Positions 14,024 through 22,991 of a stretch of DNA of 26,287 nt are shown piece by piece. The translations under genes were made by a program, and so were the position numbers. The notes beneath the pieces were generated by a model, which did no database searches, was not told where the DNA came from, and saw nothing but the letters and a program-made list of their open reading frames with translations. The stretch lies in the NCBI GenBank assembly GCA_964579135.1, contig CAZOFD010000024.1, forward strand, positions 1 to 26,287, written 5' to 3'. Position 1 is the stretch's first letter. Each line of letters opens with the position of its first letter. Source of the stretch: CAG-390 sp964579135 (lineage in GTDB: Bacteria > Bacillota > Clostridia > Oscillospirales > CAG-272).

Positions 14024-14242
14024 ATGAAAGAGGGAATCCATCCCAATTATGAGGAAGTCGTTATCCGTTGCGCTTGCGGCGAGGCGGTAACCACCCGTTC
14101 CACGAACCCCAAGGGCGGAAAAGAGATCAGAGTTGAAATTTGCTCCAAGTGCCACCCGTTCTTTACCGGTAAGCAGAAATTCGTTGATGCCGGCGGCAGA
14201 GTCGATAAGTTTAAAAAGAGACTTGAGGTCAAGGGCAACTGA
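14024..14242 (+). CDS. rpmE: 50S ribosomal protein L31, zinc-binding type
   Basis: A 72-residue large-subunit protein that bridges the subunits at the central protuberance. It has the zinc-binding cysteines C16, C18, C40 and C43 (RCACGEA and CSKCHPFFTGKQKF), so it is the C+ form. The N-terminal MKEGIHPNYEEV matches the family, which fixes the start at ATG 14024 behind GAGGTG. It is monocistronic, with its own promoter, a structured leader and a terminator. The C+ form in other bacteria is often paired with a zinc-independent paralogue; none is visible here. Confidence 0.97.
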   Translation: MKEGIHPNYEEVVIRCACGEAVTTRSTNPKGGKEIRVEICSKCHPFFTGKQKFVDAGGRVDKFKKRLEVKGN

Positions 14243-14259
14243 TTTCAAATTGAATTCAA

Positions 14260-14302
14260 GGCAAGCGGGCGCTTATTGTGCGGCTTGCCCTGTTTTCTTT
14301 TT
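14260..14302 (+). terminator. Intrinsic terminator after rpmE
   Basis: GGCAAGC (14260-14266) pairs with GCTTGCC (14283-14289), with an inner CGC/GCG extension. The T-rich run CTGTTTTCTTTTTG follows. Confidence 0.8.
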
Positions 14303-14397
14303 GCCTTGGCTTTCGCGATTTTCCCGTGTGCGCTTGCCTGCGGGCGACGGCGGATGACTTTGATATCTTTACGTGAAATTCGAAAGGAGACGGTGCT

Positions 14398-15690
14398 GTG
14401 AAAAACGATATATCCGAAAGTATAGAGGCTGGTAGGGCGGTCATCGTCGGCGTGCGCACCGACGATTTGTCCGAGGACGAGCTCGAAATATCTTTGGCGG
14501 AACTTAAGCGACTGCTGAAGACCGCGGGCGGCGAGTGTGCCGCGGTTATGACGCAGGTGCGTCGCACCCCCGACGCGGCGACTTATATCGGCTCGGGTAA
14601 ATTGTCCGAACTTGCGGAGCTTTGCCGCAACAACGACGTTACGCTCGCGGTGTTCGACGCGGAACTCACGCCGTCTCAGATAAAAAACGTCGAGGAGGCG
14701 CTTGATGGCGTACGGGTCATAGACCGCTCTATGCTCATACTCGATATATTCGCTCTGCACGCGGCAAGCGCGGAGGGCAAGCTGCAGGTCGAACTGGCGC
14801 AACTGCGGTATACCGCGCCGCGTCTTATGGGGCGCGGGCGGGATATGTCGCGCTTGGGCGGAGGAATAGGTACGCGCGGCCCCGGCGAAACGAAACTCGA
14901 GTCCGACAGACGACATATAAAGCGCAGGATAGCCGCTCTCGAAGATGAGCTGAGCGACGTTGCCACACGTCGCCAAACGGCGCGTGCCGCACGCGACCGA
15001 AGCGGTATCCCGAAGGTGGCTATCGTCGGCTATACGAACGCGGGAAAATCGACGCTGCTGAATAAGTTGACGGACGCGGGCATCCTTGCCGAGGACAAAC
15101 TTTTTGCCACGCTTGACCCGACGACGCGCAAATTCGCGCTTGACGGAGGGGACGAGGTGCTTTTGACCGACACGGTCGGCTTTATCAGGCGTTTGCCGCA
15201 CCATTTGATAAAGGCGTTCGGTTCTACGCTCGACGAAGCGGTGCTTGCCGATATCTTGATGATAATAGTCGACGCATCCGACCCCGAATATCCCTCGCAG
15301 CTTGCCGTTACCGAGCGACTTTTGGCGGAGCTCGGCGCGGGCGGCAAACCGACGCTTACGGTATACAACAAATGCGACCGAGAGGCGTGCGAGTCTTTCG
15401 TCCCGCCGGCACCCGAGGGAGAATGCGAAACTAAAAGATCGGTGCGCATATCCGCGCTTACGGGCGAGGGGCTCGACGATCTTTCTCGCGAGCTGACCGC
15501 GCTCGTTCGCTCGGGAAAGCGTCGCGTGAGCTTTAAGATCCCCAACTCCGAGGCGGGAGCGCTGAATCGCCTTTATTCGCTTGCCGCGGTCGAGAACGTT
15601 GATTACGGTCCCGAATTCATAACCGCGGTCGCGACCGTAGACCGCCGTGTGCGTGGGATGATGGCGCGTTACGACGGGGGCGACGTATGA
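14398..15690 (+). CDS. hflX: GTPase HflX
   Basis: Ribosome-associated GTPase that splits stalled or stressed 70S ribosomes. The 430 residues have an N-terminal HflX domain (TPDAATYIGSGKLSEL) and the hallmark linker GRGRDMSRLGGGIGTRGPGE. The G domain follows, with P-loop GYTNAGKST (G211), DTVGFIRRLP (D258) and NKCD (N324-D327). The start is GTG at 14398 behind GGAGA with an 8-nt spacer. It overlaps the following YigZ-family gene by ATGA. No clear promoter was found in the gap after the rpmE terminator. Confidence 0.97.
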   Translation: MKNDISESIEAGRAVIVGVRTDDLSEDELEISLAELKRLLKTAGGECAAVMTQVRRTPDAATYIGSGKLSELAELCRNNDVTLAVFDAELTPSQIKNVEEALDGVRVIDRSMLILDIFALHAASAEGKLQVELAQLRYTAPRLMGRGRDMSRLGGGIGTRGPGETKLESDRRHIKRRIAALEDELSDVATRRQTARAARDRSGIPKVAIVGYTNAGKSTLLNKLTDAGILAEDKLFATLDPTTRKFALDGGDEVLLTDTVGFIRRLPHHLIKAFGSTLDEAVLADILMIIVDASDPEYPSQLAVTERLLAELGAGGKPTLTVYNKCDREACESFVPPAPEGECETKRSVRISALTGEGLDDLSRELTALVRSGKRRVSFKIPNSEAGALNRLYSLAAVENVDYGPEFITAVATVDRRVRGMMARYDGGDV

Positions 15691-16310
15691 CGGATATCGT
15701 TACGCTTGCCTCGTCCTCGCAAGCCTCGATAACGGAAAAGCGATCGGAGTTTATAGCGTCGGTCGCTCCGGTAAAAACGGAGGAAGAGGCGTGCGCTTTT
15801 ATAGCGCAGGTAAAAAAACGACATTCCGCGGCGCGGCACAACTGCTATGCCTATATTTTGCGCTCGGGCACGATAAAGCGTTATTCCGACGACGGAGAGC
15901 CGCAGGGCAGCGCGGGCGTGCCGATGCTCGACGTTATGGAAAAGAGCGGTCTTGTCGACGCGGTCGTCGTTGTCACGCGCTATTTCGGCGGGATACTGCT
16001 CGGCACGGGCGGTCTTGTGCGCGCGTATACCGCCGCGACGAAACTTGCCGTCGAAAAGGCGGGGGTCGCCGTTTGGCGAGAGCATACTCTGGTCGAGGTC
16101 ACGTGCGATTATAACGACTACGGTCGAGTGATGCGCGAAGCCGCGAAATGTTCGGCGCACCCCGAGTCGTCGGAGTACGCCGAGACCGTTTGCGTACGTT
16201 TTTCGCTCCCGCCCGAAGACGTCGGCGCGATGACGGATAAGGTGGCGGAGGTTACCGCGGGGCGCGCCGCTTTGCGCATTGTCGGCACAAAAGCGTGCCG
16301 TATCAAGTGA
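15687..16310 (+). CDS. YigZ / IMPACT (UPF0029) family protein
   Basis: A 207-residue protein of the YigZ family. The N-terminal IMPACT domain shows KRSEFIASVAPV, HNCYAYIL, SDDGEPQGSAGVPML and VVTRYFGGILLGTGGLVRAY. A DUF1949 ferredoxin-like domain (about residues 140-205) follows. The eukaryotic relative IMPACT regulates Gcn2; the bacterial role is not well defined but is thought to relate to translation or ribosome function, which fits the overlapping hflX. The start is ATG at 15687, coupled to hflX by ATGA. Confidence 0.93.
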   Translation: MTDIVTLASSSQASITEKRSEFIASVAPVKTEEEACAFIAQVKKRHSAARHNCYAYILRSGTIKRYSDDGEPQGSAGVPMLDVMEKSGLVDAVVVVTRYFGGILLGTGGLVRAYTAATKLAVEKAGVAVWREHTLVEVTCDYNDYGRVMREAAKCSAHPESSEYAETVCVRFSLPPEDVGAMTDKVAEVTAGRAALRIVGTKACRIK

Positions 16311-16415
16311 TAAAATATCGCCGATAAAAACGAAAAAATTGCGAAAAAAAGAGGTTTTTGCGAGTTTTTTGCGTATATTTTATTTATAACGGTATTTTTG
16401 TGAGGAGGGAGAGGC

Positions 16416-18194
16416 TTGATTCCACGCGAGGTTATAGACGAAATAGTGGCGAGGAGCGATATAGAGCAGATCATCGGCTCGTACGTAACGCTTAAGCGCG
16501 CGGGCTCGAATCTTGTCGGACTTTGCCCCTTTCACAGCGAGAGATCACCGTCGTTTACGGTGTTTACCTCTTCCGACAGCTTTTACTGCTTCGGTTGCGG
16601 TGCGGGCGGCGACGTTATCACTTTTATAATGAAAGCCGAAAATCTCGACTACGTTGCCGCGGTGGAGTGGCTTGCCAAGCGTGCGGGGATATCGATCCCC
16701 GAGAGATCGCGTGAGGGCAACGGCGGTGTTAAACGCTCGAGAATCCTTGAAATGAACAAGGTTGCCGCAAGGTTTTTCCACTCGTGCCTTACGACGTTGC
16801 CGGAGGCGGCGCAGGCACGCGAATATTTGGCGTCGCGCCGACTTTCCTCGGCGACCGTTAAGCACTTTTACCTCGGGTACGCTCCGAACGAATTCGGGCG
16901 ACTGCGCGATTGTTTGGCGAAGAACGGATTCTCCGAAGAAGAGATGATCGCGGGCTTCCTTTGCGGCAAAAGCGCCAAAACCGGCAGGGCATACGACTAT
17001 TTTCGCGGTCGAGTGATGTTTCCGATAGCGGATACCTCGCGCAACGTCGTTGCTTTCGGCGGCAGGGTGCTTGACGATTCGAAACCGAAGTACCTGAACA
17101 GCTCCGATACTCCGGCGTTTAAAAAGAGCCGCAACCTTTTCGCGCTTAACTATGCAAAGGATCACTGCGCGGACCAAATGATACTTTGCGAGGGGTATAT
17201 GGACGTTATCGCATTGCATCAGGCGGGATTCCAAAACGCGGTCGCCACTCTCGGCACTGCCATAACGGACGACCATGCTCGCATTATAGCCAAGTATACG
17301 AAAAAAGTCGTTATATCCTACGATTCGGACGGAGCGGGTGTTGCCGCCGCAAACAAAGCGATGCGATTGCTCGGCGGCGTCGGCGTCGACGTGCGCGTGC
17401 TGAAGATGGACGGAGCCAAAGACCCCGACGAATACGTGAAAAAGTATGGCGCCGAGGCTTTTCGGTTGCTTGTTAATAACAGTCGCACGGGATTCGAATA
17501 CAAGCTCGAGGCAATAACGGAAAAGTACGACCTTTCGCTCACCGAGGAGAAGTTGCGCGCGGCGTCCGAGGTCACGGACGTGATATCCGACGCGTATTCG
17601 GGGGTGGAGAGGGACGTTTATATCTCGCGCGCCGCGGAGCGGCTTGCGATCCCCGCGGACGCTTTGCGTGTTGACGTCGAAAAGGCGCGAAACAAAAAGA
17701 TAAGGCAGATAAAGAGCGAACAAACGCGCAGTGCGCACGCTTCGATAAGGGATTTCGGCGATAGGATCAACCCCGACGCCGCCAAAAATCCGCGCGCCGC
17801 GTCTGCGGAGGAGACCGTTATCGGACTTTTGCTTTTGTATCCCGAATTGCGCGAGGCGGTGTTGCGCGGCGACGCGGACGTGACCGTCGACGATTTCTTT
17901 ACTGAGTTCGGCAAGCGCGCTTTCGGAGAGATAATCCGTATACACGGCGAGGACGGCGGATTTTCGTATTCTATGCTCGGCGCTTCTTTTACTCCCGACG
18001 AGATGGGGCGCTTGCAAAGTTACGAGGTAAATCGCCGCGGAATGCGGGAAAACGGGTTGCCCGTCTTTCGTGCGGCTGCGGCGGTCTTGCGCGAGGAGCG
18101 CGAAGGGCGCGACTCGCCGGGCGAGCTTTCGCTCGAGGACGCGATAGCGCGCCGCCGACGCCGACTGCGGCAAGACAAATCGAAAGACGAATGA
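16416..18194 (+). CDS. dnaG: DNA primase DnaG
   Basis: Synthesises RNA primers for replication. The 592 residues contain the CHC2 zinc finger (C37, H40, C58, C61 in CPFHSERSPS and CFGCGAGGD), the catalytic core, and the TOPRIM fold with CEGYMDVIALHQAG (E259) and YDSDGAG (D303, D305). A C-terminal helicase-binding region is more divergent. The start is TTG at 16416, which gives the family-typical IPREVIDEIVARSDI and sits 6 nt after GAGGAGGG. It is followed by rpoD, the usual Gram-positive dnaG-sigA order. The 105-nt upstream gap is A/T-rich; no convincing promoter was resolved. Confidence 0.97.
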   Translation: MIPREVIDEIVARSDIEQIIGSYVTLKRAGSNLVGLCPFHSERSPSFTVFTSSDSFYCFGCGAGGDVITFIMKAENLDYVAAVEWLAKRAGISIPERSREGNGGVKRSRILEMNKVAARFFHSCLTTLPEAAQAREYLASRRLSSATVKHFYLGYAPNEFGRLRDCLAKNGFSEEEMIAGFLCGKSAKTGRAYDYFRGRVMFPIADTSRNVVAFGGRVLDDSKPKYLNSSDTPAFKKSRNLFALNYAKDHCADQMILCEGYMDVIALHQAGFQNAVATLGTAITDDHARIIAKYTKKVVISYDSDGAGVAAANKAMRLLGGVGVDVRVLKMDGAKDPDEYVKKYGAEAFRLLVNNSRTGFEYKLEAITEKYDLSLTEEKLRAASEVTDVISDAYSGVERDVYISRAAERLAIPADALRVDVEKARNKKIRQIKSEQTRSAHASIRDFGDRINPDAAKNPRAASAEETVIGLLLLYPELREAVLRGDADVTVDDFFTEFGKRAFGEIIRIHGEDGGFSYSMLGASFTPDEMGRLQSYEVNRRGMRENGLPVFRAAAAVLREEREGRDSPGELSLEDAIARRRRRLRQDKSKDE

Positions 18195-18278
18195 TAAGAT
18201 CGGCACGCCGGCACCTCGGCGCGCGCGGAATTTATTATATAAAAAATCCCGATTTTTCGGGTAAAAACGGAGATTAAT

Positions 18279-19388
18279 ATGCAGGAAAACGAAAAAAAGA
18301 CGGAAAAAGACGTTGACGTACTTATCGAAAAAAGCAAAAAAGGCACGTTGGATATGGAGGAGGCGTTCGAAGAGCTGGATTACGATCTGGATAAGATGGA
18401 CAAGATCTACGACGCACTTGAGGAAAATGCCGAGCCTATGCCGGGTGACATCAGCCAAAACGATATAGACAAGATCGAGAGCGAGGTCGAAAAATTCGGC
18501 GAGGGCGAAAATATGGAGCGCATCCTCGAGTCCGAGGGGCTTGCCATCAACGACCCCGTCCGTATGTATTTAAAGGAGATCGGTCGCGTTCCGCTGCTTA
18601 ACGCCGAGAAAGAGCAGGAGATGGCGGCGCGTATGAACGACGAGACCCTCGGCGAGGCTGAGCGGCAGGCGGCGAAAGATCAGCTCGTTGTCGCAAACTT
18701 AAGGCTTGTCGTCAGTATCGCGAAAAGATACGTCGGTAAGGGAATGTTTTTCCTCGATCTTATCCAAGAGGGCAATCTCGGTCTTATGAAAGCCGTTGAA
18801 AAGTTCGACTACACAAAGGGGTATAAATTCTCGACGTATGCGACTTGGTGGATAAGGCAGGCGATAAACCGCGCCATAGCCGACCAGGCTCGCACGATAC
18901 GTATCCCCGTACATATGGTCGAGACCATTCACAAGGTGTCGCGCTATCAGCGCCAGATGCTTCAGGAGCTCGGAAGGGAAGCGACAGCCGAGGAAATCGG
19001 CGAAAAGATGGGAATGAGCGCGGACAAAGTGCGCGAGATCCTTAAGATAGCGCAGGAGCCCGTTTCGCTCGAAACGCCTATCGGCGAAGAAGAGGACAGT
19101 CATCTCGGCGATTTTATCCCCGACGACGAGACCCCCGCTCCGTCCGAGGCGGCGTCCGCAACGATGCTGCGCGAGATCCTCGAGCGCGAGCTTCACACGC
19201 TGACGCCTCGCGAGGAGCACGTTATCAAGCTCAGATTCGGTCTTTACGACGGCAGGTGCAGAACTCTCGAAGAGGTAGGCAAGGAGTTCGACATAACGCG
19301 TGAGCGTATTCGCCAAATAGAGGCGAAAGCACTGCGCAAGCTGCGCCACCCGAGCCGCGCTCGCCATTTGCGCGGATTTATCGATTGA
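18279..19388 (+). CDS. rpoD: Primary sigma factor RpoD/SigA
   Basis: Housekeeping sigma-70 factor of 369 residues, the size of B. subtilis SigA. A short acidic region 1.1 is followed by region 1.2 (NDPVRMYLKEIGRVPLL), region 2 with core binding and -10 recognition (NLRLVVSIAKRYVGKGM, FSTYATWWIRQAI) and region 3 (IRIPVHMVETIHK). Region 4 has the -35-recognising helix-turn-helix (TLEEVGKEFDITRERIRQIE), and the protein ends in RGFID. The start is ATG at 18279 behind CGGAG. The 84-nt gap after dnaG holds two small hairpins (CGCCG/CGGCG at 18206-18221 and CCCGA/TCGGG at 18248-18261), neither a clear terminator. It is probably cotranscribed with dnaG. Confidence 0.98.
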   Translation: MQENEKKTEKDVDVLIEKSKKGTLDMEEAFEELDYDLDKMDKIYDALEENAEPMPGDISQNDIDKIESEVEKFGEGENMERILESEGLAINDPVRMYLKEIGRVPLLNAEKEQEMAARMNDETLGEAERQAAKDQLVVANLRLVVSIAKRYVGKGMFFLDLIQEGNLGLMKAVEKFDYTKGYKFSTYATWWIRQAINRAIADQARTIRIPVHMVETIHKVSRYQRQMLQELGREATAEEIGEKMGMSADKVREILKIAQEPVSLETPIGEEEDSHLGDFIPDDETPAPSEAASATMLREILERELHTLTPREEHVIKLRFGLYDGRCRTLEEVGKEFDITRERIRQIEAKALRKLRHPSRARHLRGFID

Positions 19389-19592
19389 CGGCGTCGGCGT
19401 TTCGCCCCCCGTTTTGAGCCGAAAAAACGTTGTGCAAAAACAACAAAATTGAATTCGGCGATTTATGTCAAACGATGAAAAAAACGTTATCTTCGGTGAA
19501 AATGCGTGGCGATAATTGTTGATGTTGTATCACAAGATCGTCAAAGCGGTACCGATCGTTGCCGTTTGTGTCGAAGGTCGATAAAAATCGGC
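19389..19592. other. Non-coding gap after rpoD
   Basis: Together with the promoter and leader that follow, this forms a 312-nt stretch without a gene. No strong terminator was found after rpoD. A 16-codon open frame begins at ATG 19465 but lacks a ribosome binding site. Short repeats of GATCGT occur near 19540-19560. Nothing else is supported. Confidence 0.5.
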
Positions 19593-19621
19593 TTGACATT
19601 CCGCTTGTTTTATTGTAAAAT
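19593..19621 (+). promoter_or_regulatory. SigA-type promoter for the lipoprotein gene
   Basis: Consensus TTGACA (19593-19598) and TAAAAT (19616-19621) are separated by 17 nt, about 80 nt before the start codon. This is among the best matches in the window and suggests strong expression. Confidence 0.82.
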
Positions 19622-19700
19622 ATCTATATGTATAACGTATGTGTGACGCCTTATTGCGCAAGCGTCGCAATTTGCCCGTTCACAAGGAGGAACCCTATTT

Positions 19701-21617
19701 ATGAGCAAAAAAATTATCAGCTTTTTTCTGTGTATGATAATGCTGTGCGGAACGGTGTTGTCGGGATGCTCCAGGGAGAAGACGGTTGACGAGATCACGG
19801 ACAGCGCGACTAACACCGCGTCCAAAAACGCCGTAACGCTTTCTATGTACGTCGTTACGACCGACGAAACCACCCCAGAAGCGCAGAAAGCTGTCGAAGA
19901 GGCTTTTAACGCGATAACGAAAGCGAAATTCAAAACTCAGGTAAATCTTCATTTTTGCACCTACGACGAGTATAACTCGACGGTCGACAAAGTCATCGCC
20001 GACAAGGTCGAGTACAACGCACGCAAAAAAGAAGTCGAAAAGATAGTCAAAGCGGCGAAGAAAGCCGCCGAGAAAGCGGCTGCTGCCAACAATCAAAAGT
20101 TCGACGAGGCGGCTTGGTACGATTCCTACTATGCGGAGCACCCCGAATACGCGGAGTTCCGTACCGATGCAGGCGCGAACGCCGGCAATGAGGCTGAGGC
20201 GACCGAAAAGGTTCAAGTGGACGGTGCCGACGACTTCTTTACTTATCAAACCAAGTATCCCGACGAGGATAAATATCAGATCGATATAGTTTGGATCGAC
20301 AGCTACGCGAGATTCCAGGAGCTGCTCGGCGACAACGTTCTTGCCGATATAACGGAGTATACCAAGGATACCTCCACCCACGCGGGCAAAAAACTCAACA
20401 ACTACATCAATAAGCAACTGATGGACATCGTCGGTTGGGCGGGTTCGAACACCATAGGCACGAGAGAGACTTACGCGATACCCAACAACCACGTATCCGG
20501 CGAGTACACCTATATGTTGCTCAACAAAAAACTTATCGATTACTATTCCTACGACCCGAGCACGATGCTCTCGATAACCAATACCTACTGCCAGAGCTAT
20601 CTTGCCGACGTTATTGCGGACGTTGCGGACGGTATTATAGACGCGTATCCGATACTCGGCGAGATTCCGGTGACGAATACGAACTGTATCTCGTACGACG
20701 CCGACGGTAAGGTGGTCGACGGATCGTCTTTCTCTCTTATAGGCGGCTCGAGAACGTATAACTCGTCGTTTGCCTTGAGCAGCGGCAACGCAAACCCCGA
20801 ATGGGGCAACATCTTTAACTCTATTAATTATACCAACCAGCTTATCCAAATACAAAAATATAAGGACGGCGGGTATATCCAGGACGAAAAGACCGCCGAT
20901 CCCGAAAAGGACGTCGCGCTTAGAATCGTAAAGGGCGGCATCGAACTCGCCGATCTTTACTCCGACGACTATTACGTAAATATAATCGAGTATCCGAGAT
21001 TTACCGTCGAGGACGTTTTCGGCAGTATGTTTGCGGTTACCGAGTTTGCCGACGAGAACATCAGCCGTTGCGTCGAGATACTGACGTATCTCAATACGAA
21101 CTCCGAGTTGCGCAACGTTTTGCAGTACGGCGTTGAGGGAACTCACTATACGATAGATGAGGAGACCGGTCTTCTTTCCAGACTTAACAGAGACTATATT
21201 ATGAATATAGAGGATACCGGCAACGTTTTCGTAGCTCATCCCGAAGAGGGAATATCCGCAGAGGCTTGGGAGTTGGCAAAGAAGCAGAGCGCCGAAACGC
21301 TCAACGACGCGTTTTGCGCTTTCATCGTCGAGGATTCCTATTTGGATGATTCGAGGGGACCCAAACTCAACGTGGCTCAGTGGGAGCTTATCAATGCCGC
21401 TTCGGCGAAGGTTGCCGAGGAGCTTGCCGCCGTTAAGAATCTCGACGAGCTCAACACCCTGATAAGCAAGTACAAAAATCCCGATGATGCGGAACTTAAA
21501 AAAGCGCTTGAGGCACAAAGCAAGCTGACGGCACTTGACAACGTTGACGCGGCTTCGGAACTGTCGCTGCGAACGATATATTACGTTTGGGCAAATTCCG
21601 CCGGATTTATTAAGTAA
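19701..21617 (+). CDS. Large secreted lipoprotein, extracellular solute-binding-protein-like
   Basis: A 638-residue protein with a lipoprotein signal peptide: basic MSKK, a hydrophobic core and a lipobox LSGC with the lipidated Cys at position 23. After it come VTLSMYVVTTDET and a periplasmic-binding-protein-like pattern (IDIVWIDSYARFQELL, YAIPNNH, YMLLNKKLIDYY, VFGSMFAVTEF, ILTYLNTNSELRNVLQYG). This resembles family 1 ABC extracellular binding proteins. Residues about 100-153 form a Lys/Glu/Ala-rich helical insert, then a Tyr-rich patch, unusual for the family. No permease or ATPase gene is adjacent, so it is an orphan component or has another surface role. The start is ATG at 19701 behind AAGGAGGAA. 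It has its own promoter and terminator. Confidence 0.8.
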   Translation: MSKKIISFFLCMIMLCGTVLSGCSREKTVDEITDSATNTASKNAVTLSMYVVTTDETTPEAQKAVEEAFNAITKAKFKTQVNLHFCTYDEYNSTVDKVIADKVEYNARKKEVEKIVKAAKKAAEKAAAANNQKFDEAAWYDSYYAEHPEYAEFRTDAGANAGNEAEATEKVQVDGADDFFTYQTKYPDEDKYQIDIVWIDSYARFQELLGDNVLADITEYTKDTSTHAGKKLNNYINKQLMDIVGWAGSNTIGTRETYAIPNNHVSGEYTYMLLNKKLIDYYSYDPSTMLSITNTYCQSYLADVIADVADGIIDAYPILGEIPVTNTNCISYDADGKVVDGSSFSLIGGSRTYNSSFALSSGNANPEWGNIFNSINYTNQLIQIQKYKDGGYIQDEKTADPEKDVALRIVKGGIELADLYSDDYYVNIIEYPRFTVEDVFGSMFAVTEFADENISRCVEILTYLNTNSELRNVLQYGVEGTHYTIDEETGLLSRLNRDYIMNIEDTGNVFVAHPEEGISAEAWELAKKQSAETLNDAFCAFIVEDSYLDDSRGPKLNVAQWELINAASAKVAEELAAVKNLDELNTLISKYKNPDDAELKKALEAQSKLTALDNVDAASELSLRTIYYVWANSAGFIK

Positions 21618-21629
21618 GATATCACCCGA

Positions 21630-21672
21630 GATCTCGGGGCGAAAAATATTTCGCTCCGAGATCTTTGTTTTT
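21630..21672 (+). terminator. Intrinsic terminator after the lipoprotein gene
   Basis: GATCTCGGGGCGAAA (21630-21644) pairs with TTTCGCTCCGAGATC (21649-21663), 15 pairs including one G-U, across a four-base loop. The run TTTGTTTTT follows. Confidence 0.93.
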
Positions 21673-21815
21673 CGACGGCTTTTGTCGGCTGTGTCGCCGC
21701 TTGTCGAAACGTTTGCGCTCGGCGCACCGAAAAACGCGCGGCGTGCGCTCGCTTTTTGCGACGTTCGGAAAAAGCGAAAAAATATCGGATTATTTGAAAA
21801 AAATCAAAAAAACAC

Positions 21816-21844
21816 TTGCAAAAGAGAATGAGATGTGATATAAT
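21816..21844 (+). promoter_or_regulatory. SigA-type promoter for tRNA-Thr
   Basis: TTGCAA (21816-21821) and TATAAT (21839-21844) are separated by 17 nt, with TG one base before the -10. The predicted start is about 16 nt before the mature tRNA. Confidence 0.8.
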
Positions 21845-21867
21845 ATCACTCGTGCAACTGTTATTCT

Positions 21868-21943
21868 GCTGGTATGGCTCAGTTGGTAGAGCAGTTGATT
21901 CGTAATCAACAGGTCATCGGTTCGAGTCCGATTACCAGCTCCA
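21868..21943 (+). tRNA. tRNA-Thr (anticodon CGU)
   Basis: A complete 76-nt cloverleaf. The acceptor stem GCTGGTA/TACCAGC is perfect. The D arm is GCTC/GAGC and the anticodon arm GTTGA/TCAAC with loop TTCGTAA, giving CGT at positions 34-36. The variable loop is AGGTC, and the T arm is ATCGG/CCGAT with TTCGAGT. The discriminator base is T, and CCA is encoded (21941-21943). It has its own promoter and terminator, so it is a single-gene unit reading ACG codons. Confidence 0.97.
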
Positions 21944-21976
21944 AAGAGTGTCGTCGTTATCGGCGGCACTCTTTTT
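21943..21976 (+). terminator. Intrinsic terminator after tRNA-Thr
   Basis: AAAGAGTGTCGTCG (21943-21956) pairs with CGGCGGCACTCTTT (21961-21974), 14 pairs with G-U wobbles, across a TTAT loop. The T-run is at 21972-21976. The stem begins at the terminal A of the tRNA CCA end. Confidence 0.9.
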
Positions 21977-22127
21977 ATCTTTCGATAAGCGGCGAGCGGC
22001 TTTCGCGCTCGACGCGTTTCGCGTTTTGCCGTATTGCTCGGCGGTACGGGACGCGGCGAGATTCGCTTGCGTTGCGTGTCGAGGCTTTTGCATAAGAATG
22101 ACGAGCCGTAATTTTTGAGGTGACGAT

Positions 22128-22991
22128 ATGGATTTGTGCGACGTAAAAACGATAAAAGACGTAATGTCGATCTTCGGATTGACTTTCAGAAAAGAATTCG
22201 GTCAAAATTTTCTTACCGACGGGGGCGTGGTGGCGGCGATAGCGGAGGCTTGCGCTGCCGAGAACACGAGAACGGTACTTGAGATCGGCGCAGGCTGCGG
22301 CTCCCTTACGCACGAGCTTGCAAAGAGATACGACAACGTCGTTGCCGTTGAGATAGACCGTGGACTGATACCGCTTTTGAACTATACTTTGGCTGAGCAC
22401 GACAACGTAAGGCTCGTAAACGCGGACGTTATGAAGACCGACGTCGGTGAACTTCTCGGCGACGCGTTTTCCGTCGGTGGTGTGTCGGTGTGCGCAAATC
22501 TTCCTTATTATATAACGACGCCTATACTTCTCGGTCTTTTGCGCTCGCGCCTGCCTTTTGACTGCATAACGGTTATGATACAGTCGGAGGTGGCGGACAG
22601 GCTTTGCGCCGCTCCGTCCGAGGCGGCGTACGGCTCCATTACCGCGTTCCTCGGGTATTTCGGGACTTGCACAAGGTTGTTCGGCGTGCCGGCGGGTAAG
22701 TTCTTGCCGAGCCCCAAGGTCGATTCCGCGGTAGTGAGGATTGACCTGTATAAAAACAAGCCGTACGTGCCGAAGAACGAGGACGTGTTTTTCAAGACCG
22801 TTCGCGGCGCGTTTGAGCAGCGCAGAAAGACTTTGCCGAACGCTTTGTCGGCAGCTTTTCCCGAGCTTGAAAAAAAGGATATCTCCGAGGCGGTCATATC
22901 CTGCGGTTTTTCGCCGACCGTGCGCGGCGAGGCGCTTTCCGTGGCGGATTTTGTCGCTTTGTCCGATAAAATCGAAACATTGCGCGGTTGA
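22128..22991 (+). CDS. rsmA: 16S rRNA dimethyltransferase RsmA (KsgA)
   Basis: Dimethylates the adjacent adenines A1518 and A1519 (E. coli numbering) near the 3' end of 16S rRNA, a late 30S assembly checkpoint. The 287 residues show FGQNFLTD, the SAM motif VLEIGAGCGSLTHELA, VAVEIDRGL, and the catalytic ANLPYYITTPIL. FLPSPKVDSAVVRI and AFEQRRKTLPNAL lie in the C-terminal domain. The start is ATG at 22128 behind GAGGTGA. Its upstream gap of about 150 nt after the tRNA terminator shows one small GC hairpin (CGAGCG/CGCTCG near 21989) but no clear promoter. It is followed by the S10 operon. Confidence 0.97.
   Translation: MDLCDVKTIKDVMSIFGLTFRKEFGQNFLTDGGVVAAIAEACAAENTRTVLEIGAGCGSLTHELAKRYDNVVAVEIDRGLIPLLNYTLAEHDNVRLVNADVMKTDVGELLGDAFSVGGVSVCANLPYYITTPILLGLLRSRLPFDCITVMIQSEVADRLCAAPSEAAYGSITAFLGYFGTCTRLFGVPAGKFLPSPKVDSAVVRIDLYKNKPYVPKNEDVFFKTVRGAFEQRRKTLPNALSAAFPELEKKDISEAVISCGFSPTVRGEALSVADFVALSDKIETLRG

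Noticed and set aside
16339..16390. A promoter before dnaG in the A/T-rich gap
   Set aside because: TTGCGA at 16358-16363 with TATTTA 17 nt on matches only three of six -10 bases. TATATT at 16374 has no matching -35. Not enough to annotate.
16545..18458. Long open frame (637 codons) antisense to dnaG and the start of rpoD
   Set aside because: It mirrors the codon structure of the conserved sense genes, has no plausible RBS, and its translation is rich in Arg/His/Leu with no domain. GC-rich codon use leaves antisense frames open.
19465..19515. A 16-codon frame (MSNDEKNVIFGENAWR) upstream of the lipoprotein gene
   Set aside because: No Shine-Dalgarno lies upstream, and it falls before the mapped promoter. 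It is too short to support alone.
19695..21518. Long open frame (607 codons) antisense to the lipoprotein gene
   Set aside because: The sense strand has a promoter, RBS, lipobox and terminator. The antisense frame has none of these and shows no recognisable family.
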